Part shown: positions 48,178-57,909 of the stretch, piece by piece
How positions within the stretch are numbered: the first letter of the stretch is position 1
Layout: each line of letters starts with the position of its first letter
Origin: Vesta saturnalis
Taxonomy: Eukaryota > Arthropoda > Insecta > Coleoptera > Lampyridae
DNA: 64,000 nt
Reading direction: 5' to 3'
Assembly: GCA_036346205.1 (NCBI GenBank)
Contig: JARFJB010001495.1
Location: 523,501-587,500 of the forward strand
Notes under the pieces: model-generated
What the model was told of the DNA's origin: nothing
Database searches by the model: none
The model's input: the letters and a program-made list of their open reading frames with translations, nothing else
Translations under genes and position numbers: made by a program

Positions 48178-48250
48178 TAATTATTTATACGAAATTCATT
48201 TTGTTTTAATTGTTACTGCTGCCTGTTCTATGCGCCCAATTAATTCTTCA
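48178..48250 (-). pseudogene. Inverted duplicate of mariner transposase 3' segment
   Basis: The minus strand reads EELIGRIEQAAVTIK, almost identical to the + strand segment at 48631-48690 (EELIGCIEQAAATIKTK). The piece lies immediately upstream of the main relic, so the locus carries a head-to-tail-inverted partial duplication. Confidence 0.7.
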
Positions 48251-48775
48251 ATATAATATTCACCAGAAATGGAATCAACAATTTCCGCAATACTCATGTT
48301 TGGTCATTTGAAAATCCCCATGCGGAGATCAAGTTTTCAAGAAAGATTTTCCGTAAATATTTGGGCTGGAATTGTAAATGGAATACTCATTGGTCCACAC
48401 ATCTTCCCAGACCGTTTAACGGGCGAGAATTATTTGAATTTTTTGGAAAATCATCCACCTAATCTGCTGGAAGGATTGCCATTGGATATAAGGCAAAACA
48501 TTTGGCTTCTACAAGACGGAGCACCTCCTCATTTTAGACGAGAAGTGCGGGAGTTCTTGGATTATACTTGCGATTTTTTTCTGTGGGGTACATGAAAGCG
48601 TTAGTTTTTAAAACACCGGTAAACATGCGGGAAGAATTAATTGGGTGCATAGAACAGGCAGCAGCAACAATTAAAACAAAACGAATTCGTTATTACGTGC
48701 TGTCACCGAACAGTGGTTACATCGCGCACAGCGTTGTGTACAACAGAATGGTGACAATTGAACAAGTCATTTGAA
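48251..48775 (+). pseudogene. Tc1/mariner transposase relic, internally deleted
   Basis: The frame at about 48316-48594 has SFQERFSVNIWAGIVNGILI, LTGENYLNFLENHPP, NLLEGLPLDIRQNIWLLQDGAPPHFRR (second Asp) and REFLD. It then jumps straight to CDFFLWG, so roughly 20 residues including the third-Asp SPDLTPLD block are gone. The frame continues one shift later with MKALVFKTPVNMREELIG to the stop at 48774. A frameshift before SFQERF disturbs the start. A TIR-like CACCCT end near 48913 runs directly into (TA)n. Same family as the 19.2 kb relic. Confidence 0.8.
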
Positions 48776-48911
48776 ATAGAACTTGACTGCTTATTCCTTT
48801 AAAACGAAATATCTCTTTTATTTTTGAGTTAATTAAAAAATGTTATTTGAAAAAGTTGTTTATTTTAATTAGTTCTATACACAGTTTAAAAAAGCATCAA
48901 CTTAAAATCAC

Positions 48912-48912
48912 C

Positions 48913-48953
<41 letters not shown>
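48912..48953. repeat. (AT)n microsatellite at a mariner end
   Basis: The TA run begins at the position where a TA target duplication of the 48.3 kb relic would be. Confidence 0.9.
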
Positions 48954-48956
<3 letters not shown>

Positions 48957-49124
48957 TTACCACGAATATGAAATTAATAATTAAAACTTTTCGTGTTAGA
49001 ATAGATGGTCCTCTGCAACTTATGTTTTAATATACTATTTCGAAACCAAAAATTAAATTTAGTTTCCACCCGGTTATGGTACCAACTTAAAATTTTGACG
49101 ATTACATTTAACCTAAATATTATA

Positions 49125-49350
49125 ATGTATAATTTCCATAAAAACTGTTCTTTTTATAAAATTGTTAAAGAAGCAGTTCAGCGCTGTAACACTTTGAAAG
49201 CTAAACATTTACCTAGGAGGCGTGAGTTTCGTCAGTGCTTTCTTAGCAAAGTCTAAACTTCTAGCGATAACATAATTTGGAGTGATGAAGTACACATCTC
49301 TAGTGCTGAAATTTTTAATTGAAATAACCGTAACTAGGCTGAGTAATTTA
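49125..49350 (+). pseudogene. Tc1/mariner transposase fragment (linker to first catalytic Asp)
   Basis: The translation gives FHKNCSFYKIVKEAVQRCN, LKAKHLPRRREFRQCFLSKV, a stop, then DNIIWSDEVHISSAEIFN. These match the HTH-linker end, the RRxEFCxWFL block and the first catalytic Asp block (WSDExHxSxxGIFNxxN) of insect mariner-like transposases. Nothing of the second half remains. Confidence 0.7.
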
Positions 49351-50325
49351 GGTTTAATCGGTAATGTTGCCTTAATTCTTGAAAATGGTTAATTTGTTAA
49401 GAATGTTGAAAAAATTTACTTTTTTGTGTGAGTGAATTCTGTTGCCGCAGCGTTAGTGAAGGTAAACAATCACTCAAGACATTAAGTACTTTAGTCATAT
49501 AGTATACATGTTATTTTTTGCACCTGAGAGTTTAAGAGATTTATAAAAAATTATGTATATAAATTAAATCGTTGTTTCTTTCTATTTTTATATAAGAGAT
49601 CGTGTTGCGATTTTGTAGCAGAAAACAAAGTTTAAAAAAAATGTTTGCACAAATTTGTAACGATGTTTGTCTACGAATAATAAAAACTAGTATTATGTAG
49701 AAGCTTCAGATTTTGTTGTTTTTCTACTTACTAATTGCACTATATTACTCGAATCCCATTGAATATTAATATTAAATAAAAGAAATTACTGGTTTTACCG
49801 TCGGAGCGAACACTTTCTACATCCGAGTTTGAAAAGCTCAATACTGTTTACCGCGCCGCAGGCAATTATAGAGCCACACCAAAACAAACCCACTCAATCA
49901 AACCGCACGAAGTTTTAATATGTTACAAATTGAACCTTTCACATGTATCCAAATTTCTTTTCTTTTCAGAATTTGATTTTTAACACTAGAGCCACATGGT
50001 ACTTTATGGAGTAGCTGTGTTTTTGTCACTTTTAATCCGTTGGTAAACAAATTTTATCCCAAGGGAGTAGAAGTGGCAGTATAGTTTCTAAAATGAGGGA
50101 GTAAAGTATACATTTTAATCACTGCGATGCAAAAATGTTTTTTTAATTTATGTGTCAGAATTTTTGAAATATAACGAATCACAGAAATTCTTTGAAGACA
50201 TCTACTACTCACATGAACCGTATATTTTGTTCAAATGGGACACGCTATGACCGCAACTTGGTTCACAGTATTGTGATGATATATACTCACACCAATCCAC
50301 AAACGCACATTCACGATCACATGTA
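49351..50325. other. Noncoding
   Basis: No supported feature up to the left TIR of the nested cluster. Confidence 0.45.
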
Positions 50326-51127
50326 CAAGGTGGTTCATTTTCGATGTTTTCTTATTGGAAGTACCCTTTCTATTACAGATAGACAAAAAGTAATATGGGG
50401 TCCTTGAGCTTGATTTTGGTTAGTTAAGATACAATAGTCATAATCAAGCTATCTCTGACCGTTATTGCGCAATTAGCCAAAATTGAAAAAATGGCGATTT
50501 TGAAAAACTTTAATAACTTTTTTATTTCTAAATGTATCGACAAACTGTAAAAACATTCGTAAGGCACTTTTTTAAGTAGAATCCGTTAGTCCATTCACAT
50601 GTTTAATACCTGCTTAATTAAAAAAGATATGACATAAAGTTGTATTTTTTTATATGGAAACCATAGTTGGCTATGACATTTTTAAATGACATTTTCTTTC
50701 TGCTTTTTAAAAACACCTCTATGCTATTTTAATAATTAATTGATTTTTTTAAGTTTTTCTTAATTGGTATATTTCTTAAGGATAACAGTTGGCTTAGAAA
50801 ACCAGATATGAAACTGAATGAAAATATTCTACTCAAAAAAGAAATTTCACTTCCAGTAAAATATTTTAGACATTTTGTAATTCAAATAAGTTTAATTGTA
50901 ATGTTGTTCTTGTGGAATGGTAACAAATTATAAAATCTAAAGATTGGATATGAAATTTAAAAAAACCTGAAATGCAAATTGAAATGAAATGAAAATAAAC
51001 AATATAACATCATCAGAAATTATGAAAAGCTAACAGCAAATCAATTTTTATACGTATGTGAACATCTAATTCTATAAACGAACAAAAATATGAACACAAA
51101 ATATCAATATAAAAAAAACACTAAAAC

Positions 51128-51200
51128 TACAAATATTTTTCAAACTGTGCGCCCTCTTTTTGGATGCAGACTTCGCATCGTCTTTTAATTGAATTTATAG

Positions 51201-51257
<57 letters not shown>

Positions 51258-52225
51258 AATGGTATTAATTGTCTAAAAGCGACACGCACACTTTCTTTTA
51301 ACTCGTTCACAGTATTATTAGTTCCAAAAAACCCCATAAAAAGAAATCTAGAGGCGAAAGATCGGGTGATCGAGCAGGCCACAAAATTGCTGCTGTCATT
51401 CCCTACCAGTTATTAGGAAAACGTAAATTTAAGCAGTCACTAACTACACGGGAATTATGTGCGAGAGCTCCGTTTTGCTGAAATATGACATTGCAATATT
51501 GTGCTAAAGGAAGACTCTTTCGAAATCCCTCCAAATGAATTCGTAGAATATCGAGATATTTCATTGAGTTTAAAGTTCCTTTATACATGTGATAATAAAA
51601 ACGTCCGTTTTTAATGCAGCGCCATACATTTATTCCAAATTTCCCTTTCCTCCTGAGGACATCACTGGCATGAGCGTTAGTATCTGTCCAGTAAGGTAAA
51701 TTATGATTATTAAAAATACCATCACTACTGATATGCGCCTCGTCTAACCATGCAATAGAGTTTAAAAAATTAGTTATATTTTGGCACTGACTTATATACC
51801 AGTTACAAAACTCAGTACGCCGCCTTCTGACCTCTATAGTCAAAAAATGTTCTTTCCGAAATCGATAGAAATTGTATTTGTGTTTCTTTAAAATTCGACG
51901 GGCTTTGCTTCGAGACACGCCTAGATTAACCATTTGTCTAGATGAAGTTGTTGGCTCTGCTTCGACTTGTCCTAAGACGACCATTGAATATTCTTCAGAA
52001 TTTCGTTTAAAGTAAGTTTTTAGCCTGGGATTTTTAAAAGAACCGAATTCAATTAAGTTTTTTTGTAACCTAAAATTAATTAAGATATTGTTTTGAGCTA
52101 GCAAAAATTTTAATTTCTATTAACTATACCGTTCAGAAATATTTTTATTTGGCTTTCAGGAAAATTTTGTAAATACAATTCCCATGCTACATTCTTATCG
52201 CCTAACATGCAAAATTTTTTTGAAT
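51128..52225 (-). pseudogene. Mariner-like transposase of the outermost element
   Basis: The main open part, 52104-51403, has QMVNLGVSRSKARRILKKHKYN (HTH). The RRRTEFCNWYISQ block follows. IAWLDEAHISSDGIFN carries the first Asp. FQQNGALAHNS carries Asn where the second catalytic Asp (QQDGA) is expected. The third block, ARSPDLSPLDFFLWGFL, lies past a frameshift at about 51405-51340. The C-terminal RRCEVCIQKEGAQFEKYL reads at about 51186-51128, beyond an (AT)n tract that splits the gene. On the N-terminal side, MLGDKNVAWELYLQNFPES reads at about 52209-52150. The first codons, MPKY, lie 4.2 kb away at 56423-56412, across the nested element. Both the Asp-to-Asn change and the breaks predict inactivity. 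Confidence 0.85.
51209..51253. repeat. (AT)n tract inside a transposase gene
   Basis: It separates the DFFLWG region from the C-terminal CIQKEGAQFE block of the mariner-like gene on the minus strand. Confidence 0.9.
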
Positions 52226-53463
52226 GTATACAGTGCGTTCAATATAATCGGACGCACTCAATAACTCTTTTGTATTGCGTTTCACAAGAAAGTGTTTAAA
52301 TAGTTTTTTATTCATTTACAAATACTCTATTAAGTGCTTGGTTTAGATAATTTTTTAAGCTTCCGGTTTGACCGGAAGCGCACATAATTTTATTTTTTTA
52401 AATCACACTGTATATATATTTTTGTATTTTTGCATTGCCTATTTTTTTCTCAATACATACGTATAAAATTCTTATAGGGTTTTATAAAAAAAAATTAGAG
52501 AAAAATGCCATCGAAAGTTTTTCAATTTTATTATATGATTAGAAAAATTAAACAAAATCAGTTATAATTAGCGAATAAATTGTTCAAAGTTGCCACCATT
52601 CTGTTCTAGACATGCTTCTAATCGTCGCCTGAGTTCATGGTTAGTTGCTTTTTTGAATTGCTGCGTAGTTAAATTAACACATGTAGCTGTAATTTTATTC
52701 TTTAAGTCTATAACATTTAAAGGTGGCTCGGCATACACCACTGTTTTTAAATGACCCCACAAGAAAAAGTCTAACGGTGTAAGATCCGGTGATCTCGCAG
52801 ACCATTCTACCGGGCCGTTAGTTCCTATCCATCGTTCATTGAACGTTTGATTAAGATATTCTTTTACTATCAACGCGTTGTGAGCTGGAGCTCCATCTTG
52901 CTCATCGAACATTGTTGGTAGCACGTTATCTAAAAATTCAAGATACCTATTGGCGTTTAGATTATCATCATAGAAATAAGGCCGTAGTAATTGGTTTCCA
53001 ATTAAACCGCACCAAACATTAGTACCCCATACGGTTTGATGGTTAGTTTCCATTGACCAATGAGGATTTTCGTCAGACCAATAACGATTGTTTTGTTTAT
53101 TAATAACTCCATTATTTGTAAACTTGGATTCATCTGAAGAATAAAATATGATCTAAAAATAATGGTTTGTGATCAGTGGCGAAACTACAAAATTTTTTCT
53201 GGGGGGGAGGGCCAGGCCCCACGGGCTCTTTTTGGGGAGGAGTGCGTATAAAAATTTTGTTGGGGCGTACACACCACTTTTTTATAGATGCATGCGCATG
53301 AAAACTACGTCAATCTTGTTTTCACTCTCAATTTTAAACAGTTTTGGTTTTCATCATCATGGTTTGTCATATACCAACTTTAAGTAAAAGACTTTCTTGT
53401 TTTCACATTTTATTTAGGAAATATAACATATAAGTATGAATAAAAAAAAACTTCAAACTAATT

Positions 53464-54339
53464 TTAGTTTTCTATCTGTTTTATAAAACAGAGAACTTGT
53501 TCAGCCGACAATTTCTGCTTAACTAAAGCATTTTCGATACAGAGAAGTGATAAATTTGAAAATCTATCTTGTACCATTGTGGTTCTCAGCCATGTTTTTA
53601 TCCGCCTCATAGCGGAGAAACTTCTTTCGCAACCAGCTGAACTGATTGGAAGGCCTACAGCAATTTGTAGTAATTTGTAAAGATTTGGAGTGGTTAGCTT
53701 CTTATGAACATCTCCGGCCTTCAAGGAATGCTTGTAGCCTACAAACCTTTGCGTACAGTCACTGTGAGCCAAAGAGGTGTCATGTTGTTTCAGCGACTCA
53801 CTTAGTTTCCTCCAATTACTGAACCCATTAATCGAAAACTTTTCATTTTGATCTCGAATATTTGCAGAATGCCGAAAATGTCTGCAGACAAAGCAGAACG
53901 GTTTATCTAACTTCACACTATATTCAAGCCACTGATAAGTATCAAAGAATTGAGACGAAAACGATCTCTGTCTATCTCCAAATGAACTTTTTGGAAAAAC
54001 AACCATTGGGCCCCTTGGCTGCGAAGGACCACTATCAAGAGTTCCCAGATCTTGATCTTCTGGATCATTTCGTCCTCTTTGATTTGTTTCTGCAGATGTA
54101 AAAACATCGGATGTTGTGCTACCTTGCCCTTCTTCAGCGGCTTTATTTACATCTTCTCGTATGCCTCCACCAACATTTTCTATATTTGAAGTTGAAGATT
54201 GTGTTAAATCACAAGCTATCTCAATATTTGTTGTTGAGTCACATACTGGAGTAGACGTTTGCCTTGTCTCAGTCTCATCTTTGTCGGGTTGATTTGTGGC
54301 AGATTTGAAAAACGATCGTATGTCTTTGAATTTCTTCAT
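53464..54339 (-). CDS. Truncated hAT protein: TTF zinc finger fused to dimerization domain, catalytic core missing
   Basis: An uninterrupted frame reads leftward to the stop at 53464. I choose the ATG at 54339 (MKKFKDIRSFF, 291 aa), because the 12 codons upstream overlap a splice-acceptor-like TTTTTATTTGCATTGCAG. Residues 10-115 are Ser/Thr/Glu-rich and probably disordered. About 120-195 form the TTF-type finger region of THAP0/ZMYM1-like hAT proteins (FFDTYQWLEYSVKLDKPFCFVCRHF, then WRKLSESLKQHDTSLAH). Shortly after, TPNLYKLLQIAVGLPISSAG leads directly into CERSFSAMRRIKTWLRTTMVQDRF, the hAT C-terminal dimerization domain. The roughly 400-500 residues with the DDE core have been lost in frame. 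Retained DNA-binding and dimerization parts could make a repressor, as with deleted P elements in Drosophila. That role is inference. Confidence 0.75.
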   Translation of the reverse strand: MKKFKDIRSFFKSATNQPDKDETETRQTSTPVCDSTTNIEIACDLTQSSTSNIENVGGGIREDVNKAAEEGQGSTTSDVFTSAETNQRGRNDPEDQDLGTLDSGPSQPRGPMVVFPKSSFGDRQRSFSSQFFDTYQWLEYSVKLDKPFCFVCRHFRHSANIRDQNEKFSINGFSNWRKLSESLKQHDTSLAHSDCTQRFVGYKHSLKAGDVHKKLTTPNLYKLLQIAVGLPISSAGCERSFSAMRRIKTWLRTTMVQDRFSNLSLLCIENALVKQKLSAEQVLCFIKQIEN

Positions 54340-54375
54340 GTTCAAACCGCCCACAATCTGCAATCTGCAATGCAA

Positions 54376-55517
54376 ATAAAAACAAATTTATAAACATCGA
54401 AGCTAACTGCTCGGACACTGATGGGGAAACAAGTAAAAGGCGTGAAAGAAAGTACAAATCAAAATCCCTTTGCAGTTTTAACTTTAAACTATTATTATTA
54501 TTATTATTAGCTGAAACTTGTGATGCAATCTTTCCTTTTTTTTTCACCCATCAAAATTTTAACATCTTATAATACTCTAAAAACAAACATACAAATAAGT
54601 AAAATTACCTTAGTCCTTAGTTGTTTGTGGCAGTTGGCCTTGGCAGTGGCTATTTGTTTGCTTTGATGTTTTATTTCACACAGCACTGTGCTGTCAGCAC
54701 AGAAGACTCAGAACATGGAACACCGAACACAGGTTATATTGGCACTTGGCTCATAATAATAATAATAATATTACGTAAAACATTAAACATATGTATAACA
54801 AGTACTAACCCCATGAATTCATCGTGCGTTGTTTATATAGGTACCGATGACGCAAGCAACCCTTCTCGAATCTTCTAGAAGTTCGATGACTAATAATTTA
54901 CGTAAGCTGCTGTCTGCGTCTGCCGAGGCATCGTAATTATGATTCATACATCTAGATTGTTCGGAATAATGAGTCACCATTTCCGGTATGTTACACTATT
55001 TTTAAATTTCAAATCTCGCTTCCTTTATAAAAAGTTATCTTTTAGAATGTTAATGTAAACTGTATGTAAACTAATCTAATCTACTAATCTTTGCGGCGTC
55101 TTTATGCTTGCTGGGTTTACTACATCGTGAAAGAGGAACTATAGATGCTATTGTTTATGCATCAACACTAAACGCATATCAGTATCATGAACCAAAACAA
55201 TTCCAAGAGTAGCACAGTCACAGTCAGCAGTCTACCGCCGTCGCGCCGCCTAGCTAAACAAATATTATTTCACCGATACAACTTATGCTCGAATGACGAA
55301 TATTCTAATGTCTTTACATAATAAATAATAATTAATAATTGTACTTATCACTATGTCACTATTACTACTCGTTTGTTTATCGCAATGGTTTAAGATTTAA
55401 CGAATTAAGTTGTTAGATGGAATTTAAGATAAGAATGAAAAATGGGGAAGTGCTCCGTTTTTCTGGGGTGTGTCATGGCTTGCCTGGGGTGTGCCTGGCA
55501 CACCTTGCACCCCCCCC
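54376..55517. other. hAT 5' region, noncoding
   Basis: This is the interior of the hAT upstream of its ORF. It holds an (ATT)n run near 54490, (AAT)n near 54755 and no significant ORF. It probably contains the element's promoter and a leader intron ending near 54360. Confidence 0.45.
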
Positions 55518-57049
55518 TAGTTTCGCCACTGTTTGTGATCACATTGCTCAACTATCCATGCAATCAAAGTTAATCTCCGATCAGAGTCTTCAGGCCGCAA
55601 GTGTTGAACCAAATCGACTTTATACGGCAGCATTTTGAATTTTTTTAATGTCCTGTGAATTGAGCAAACTGATACACCTACTTTTGTGCTACATGTCTAA
55701 TAGATGACCGTGGATTTACTCTAAAATAACCCAATATTTGTACTTCAATATCTTCGGTCAAAACATTTCTTTGTTGTTCTAAATTCTGATAATTTACTCC
55801 TGGTAATGTTCTACGCATTCTAAGCGATTGTTCAATTTTTCGTATGTAACTTTCGGAAGGATGGTATCTATTGGGATATCTTTGTGCGTATAATTCTACC
55901 GCTCGTCGAGAATTACGTTTACATTCACCGAAAATTAACAACTGGTCAACTTTTTCACTGTTATTCATTTTAAACAATTATTTCGATTGAAATCAAATTA
56001 AACTTTTATCTGATTGTCAATTGCAATAAACGAAAAAATAATTATGAAGCGATTTTGTTGACGTACGCTGCCTACGGTTTTGTTTGATTCTTCTAATCGT
56101 ATAATAAAATTGAAAAACTTTCGATGGCATTTTTCTCTAATTTTTTTTTATAAAACCCTATAAGAATTTTATACGTATGTATTGAGAAAAAAATAAGCAA
56201 TACAAAAATGTAAAAATATATATACAGTGTGATTTAAAAAAATAAAATTATGTGTACATAAGCTTCCGGTTTGACCGGAAGCTTAAAAAATTATCTAAAC
56301 CAAGCACTTAATAGAGTATTTGTAAATGAATAAAAAACTATTTAAACACTTTCTTGTGAAACGCAATACAAAAAAGTTATTGAGTGCGTCCGATTATATT
56401 GAAGGCACTGTATATTTAGGCATGTTAATAACTATTTAGTTATTAAAAAAATTAGAAATGTGCAACAAACATAAAACGTAAATAAGAAAAACTTAAAAAA
56501 TCAATTAATTATTAGAATAGCATAGAAATATTACATATTTTTGAAAAACAAAAAAATGTCATAGCCAACTATGGTTTCCATATAAAAAAATACAACTTTA
56601 TGTCATATATTTTTAAATTAAGGAGGTATTAAAAATGTGAATACACTAACGGATTCTACTTAAAAAGGTGCCTTAAGAATGTTTTTACAGTCTGTCGATA
56701 GATTTAGAAATAAAAAAGTTATTCAAGTTTTTCAAAATCGCCATTTTTTCAATTTTGGCTAATTGTGCAATGACGGTCAAAGATGTCTTGATTATCACTA
56801 TTGGATCTTAATTAACACCAAAATCGAGCACAAGGAAAGGAAAGGGTACTTCCCATAACAAAATTATCGAAAATGAACCACCCTGTACTTGTATAGAAAC
56901 GACTAAAGGCCACTTTTTCAAAACGTACAAATCTGTCAATTCTTCCGATTTTTAGACCTCGTGGACGTTTGTTGTTTTCCATACCTAACATTCTAGGGAT
57001 GTTGATGTAGGTCTCCTTAAGATAAACAAAGGTTGGGTCTATTATGCGA

Positions 57050-57118
57050 TAGCTATCTCAGTGGATAAATGGGTAAGGTTCTAGTCTTTATCCTAAATGG
57101 CGTAGGTTCAAACATCAT
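57050..57118 (+). mobile_element. tRNA-derived SINE head (possible)
   Basis: An A-box-like TATCTCAGTGGATAAATGG (57054) and a B-box-like GTAGGTTCAAACATC (57102) are spaced about 50 bases apart, with a partly foldable arm between them. No SINE body or polyA tail is delimited. Confidence 0.35.
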
Positions 57119-57418
57119 TATAATCAAAAAAAGTAAAGCTCTAACTAATTATTTAAATATCAAGCAATACTATTTTCAAGACTAAGGTAGTCGCCTTTAA
57201 AGTCTTGAGTTTTAATAATAAGTATTATTTATATTTTCTTATTTTTGCATAATTAGTTTTGAAATGAACTTATCGCAACTCGTTACGAAAAGTAAGCTAT
57301 TTCAAAACGTTAGCCTGGATAATAATCGTTTTAAATGTCAAAATCGCAAAAAAAAGCATTTAGTTCATGATGGGTCTTGTCAAACTGTAGTTAAGTAATT
57401 ATTTTTTGTTTATTTCAG

Positions 57419-57503
57419 ATGAATAATAAGTATTATGGCATTGGATGCATCATATAATTCAAGTAATAGTAATGGAACAGAAACTGACAGCATTTACCTA
57501 CCC
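57419..57503 (+). CDS. Candidate first coding exon, receptor-like N-terminus
   Basis: The exon is bounded by a polypyrimidine-rich acceptor (TTTTTTGTTTATTTCAG|AT at 57418/57419) and a consensus donor (CCC|GTAAGTAT at 57504). ATG at 57435 opens 23 codons, MALDASYNSSNSNGTETDS then IYLP, and the exon ends in phase 0. Two N-glycosylation sequons (N8-S-S and N13-G-T), acidic residues and the absence of a signal peptide resemble the extracellular N-terminus of a G-protein-coupled receptor, but no transmembrane part is included. An upstream ATG at 57419 in another frame makes a 12-codon ORF that overlaps the start and ends at 57457. It could act as a translational brake if the exon is transcribed. 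Downstream exons were not located with confidence. Confidence 0.4.
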
Positions 57504-57909
57504 GTAAGTATCTTTTAACAATAATTAAGGAGATTTTTTAAGACTAACATAGAATTTAATTGCCGAGGTCGCGCAATAGTTTTTCCAAAACGGCAACCAT
57601 TTAGTGAAAAGATCAGAACTTGTTTTATTAATTAATCTGACAGTAAATTGCATTGACTTCACATCACTTTACGCGTTTGTTAAGGTTACGGCATGTGAAA
57701 TACCTATTGATAATAAAGATATAAAGATGGTATTGAGCTACTAATTTAACCATATTACCAGCGAAATTCTTGCATTTTAATGATGGTTTAAAAAAACATG
57801 GATGTAATTGTTATGACACAATAAACAATAATTTATACCGCTGGGTATAAACATCAAACAGAAAAACTGAACGGTTTCCCTAAAAATCTTGACTGTTTAA
57901 CTACTATAC

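Larger units (their letters stand above)
53174..55531 (-). mobile_element. hAT transposon, internally deleted, with perfect TIR and TSD
   Basis: The ends CAGTGGCGAAACTA (53174-53187) and TAGTTTCGCCACTG (55518-55531) are perfect 14-bp TIRs. An exact 8-bp duplication, TTTGTGAT, lies at 53166-53173 and 55532-55539. These are the hallmarks of a hAT insertion. Length is 2358 bp. The tract rich in G and C next to the ends (GGGGGGGAGG and CCCCCCCC) is common in this TTF-type group. The interior carries one open reading frame and a 1.1-kb region upstream of it. Confidence 0.95.
52568..55977 (-). pseudogene. Mariner-type transposase with DUF4817 N-terminus, split by a hAT insertion
   Basis: The N-terminal part (55977-55678) is a DUF4817-type HTH region: KVDQLLIFGECKRNSRRAVELYAQRYPNRYHPSESYI. 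One base is lost at about 55678. The frame then continues (GVSVCSIHRTLKKFKMLPYKVDLVQ, LIAWIVEQCDHK) to 55540. The hAT interrupts here. Past it, from 53165, come FSSDESKFTNNGVIN-type sequence (first Asp; a small frame problem near 53135), NPHWSMETNHQTVWG, MFDEQDGAPAHNA (second Asp) and ARSPDLTPLDFFLWGHLKTVVY (third Asp). RLEACLEQNGGNFEQFIR ends the protein at 52568. All three acidic residues are present. Apart from the insertion only small indels are seen. Confidence 0.88.
52231..56410 (-). mobile_element. DUF4817 mariner-type element with TIRs of about 310 bp
   Basis: The left end CAGTGCGTTCAATATAATCG (52231) and right end (complement CAGTGCCTTCAATATAATCG, at 56410) start inverted repeats that run to about 52540 and 56095. 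They include the hairpin CTTCCGG...CCGGAAG. TA (within TATA) flanks both ends. The right end joins at AAATA and the left at TATACATTC, so the element sits at about codon 4 of the outermost element's transposase. It carries its own transposase gene reading leftward, interrupted by a hAT. Confidence 0.9.
50326..56885 (-). mobile_element. Outermost mariner-like element with TIRs of about 400 bp
   Basis: The block beginning CAAGGTGGTTCATTTTCGAT at 50326 is repeated in inverse orientation ending at 56885 (complement CAGGGTGGTTCATTTTCGAT). Similarity continues for about 400 bases inward to near 50755 and 56480. Both ends are flanked by TA (50324-50325 and 56886-56887). Minus the nested 4.18 kb element, it would be about 2.4 kb. 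Its transposase gene (51128-52104 plus 56411-56423) reads leftward. Confidence 0.85.
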
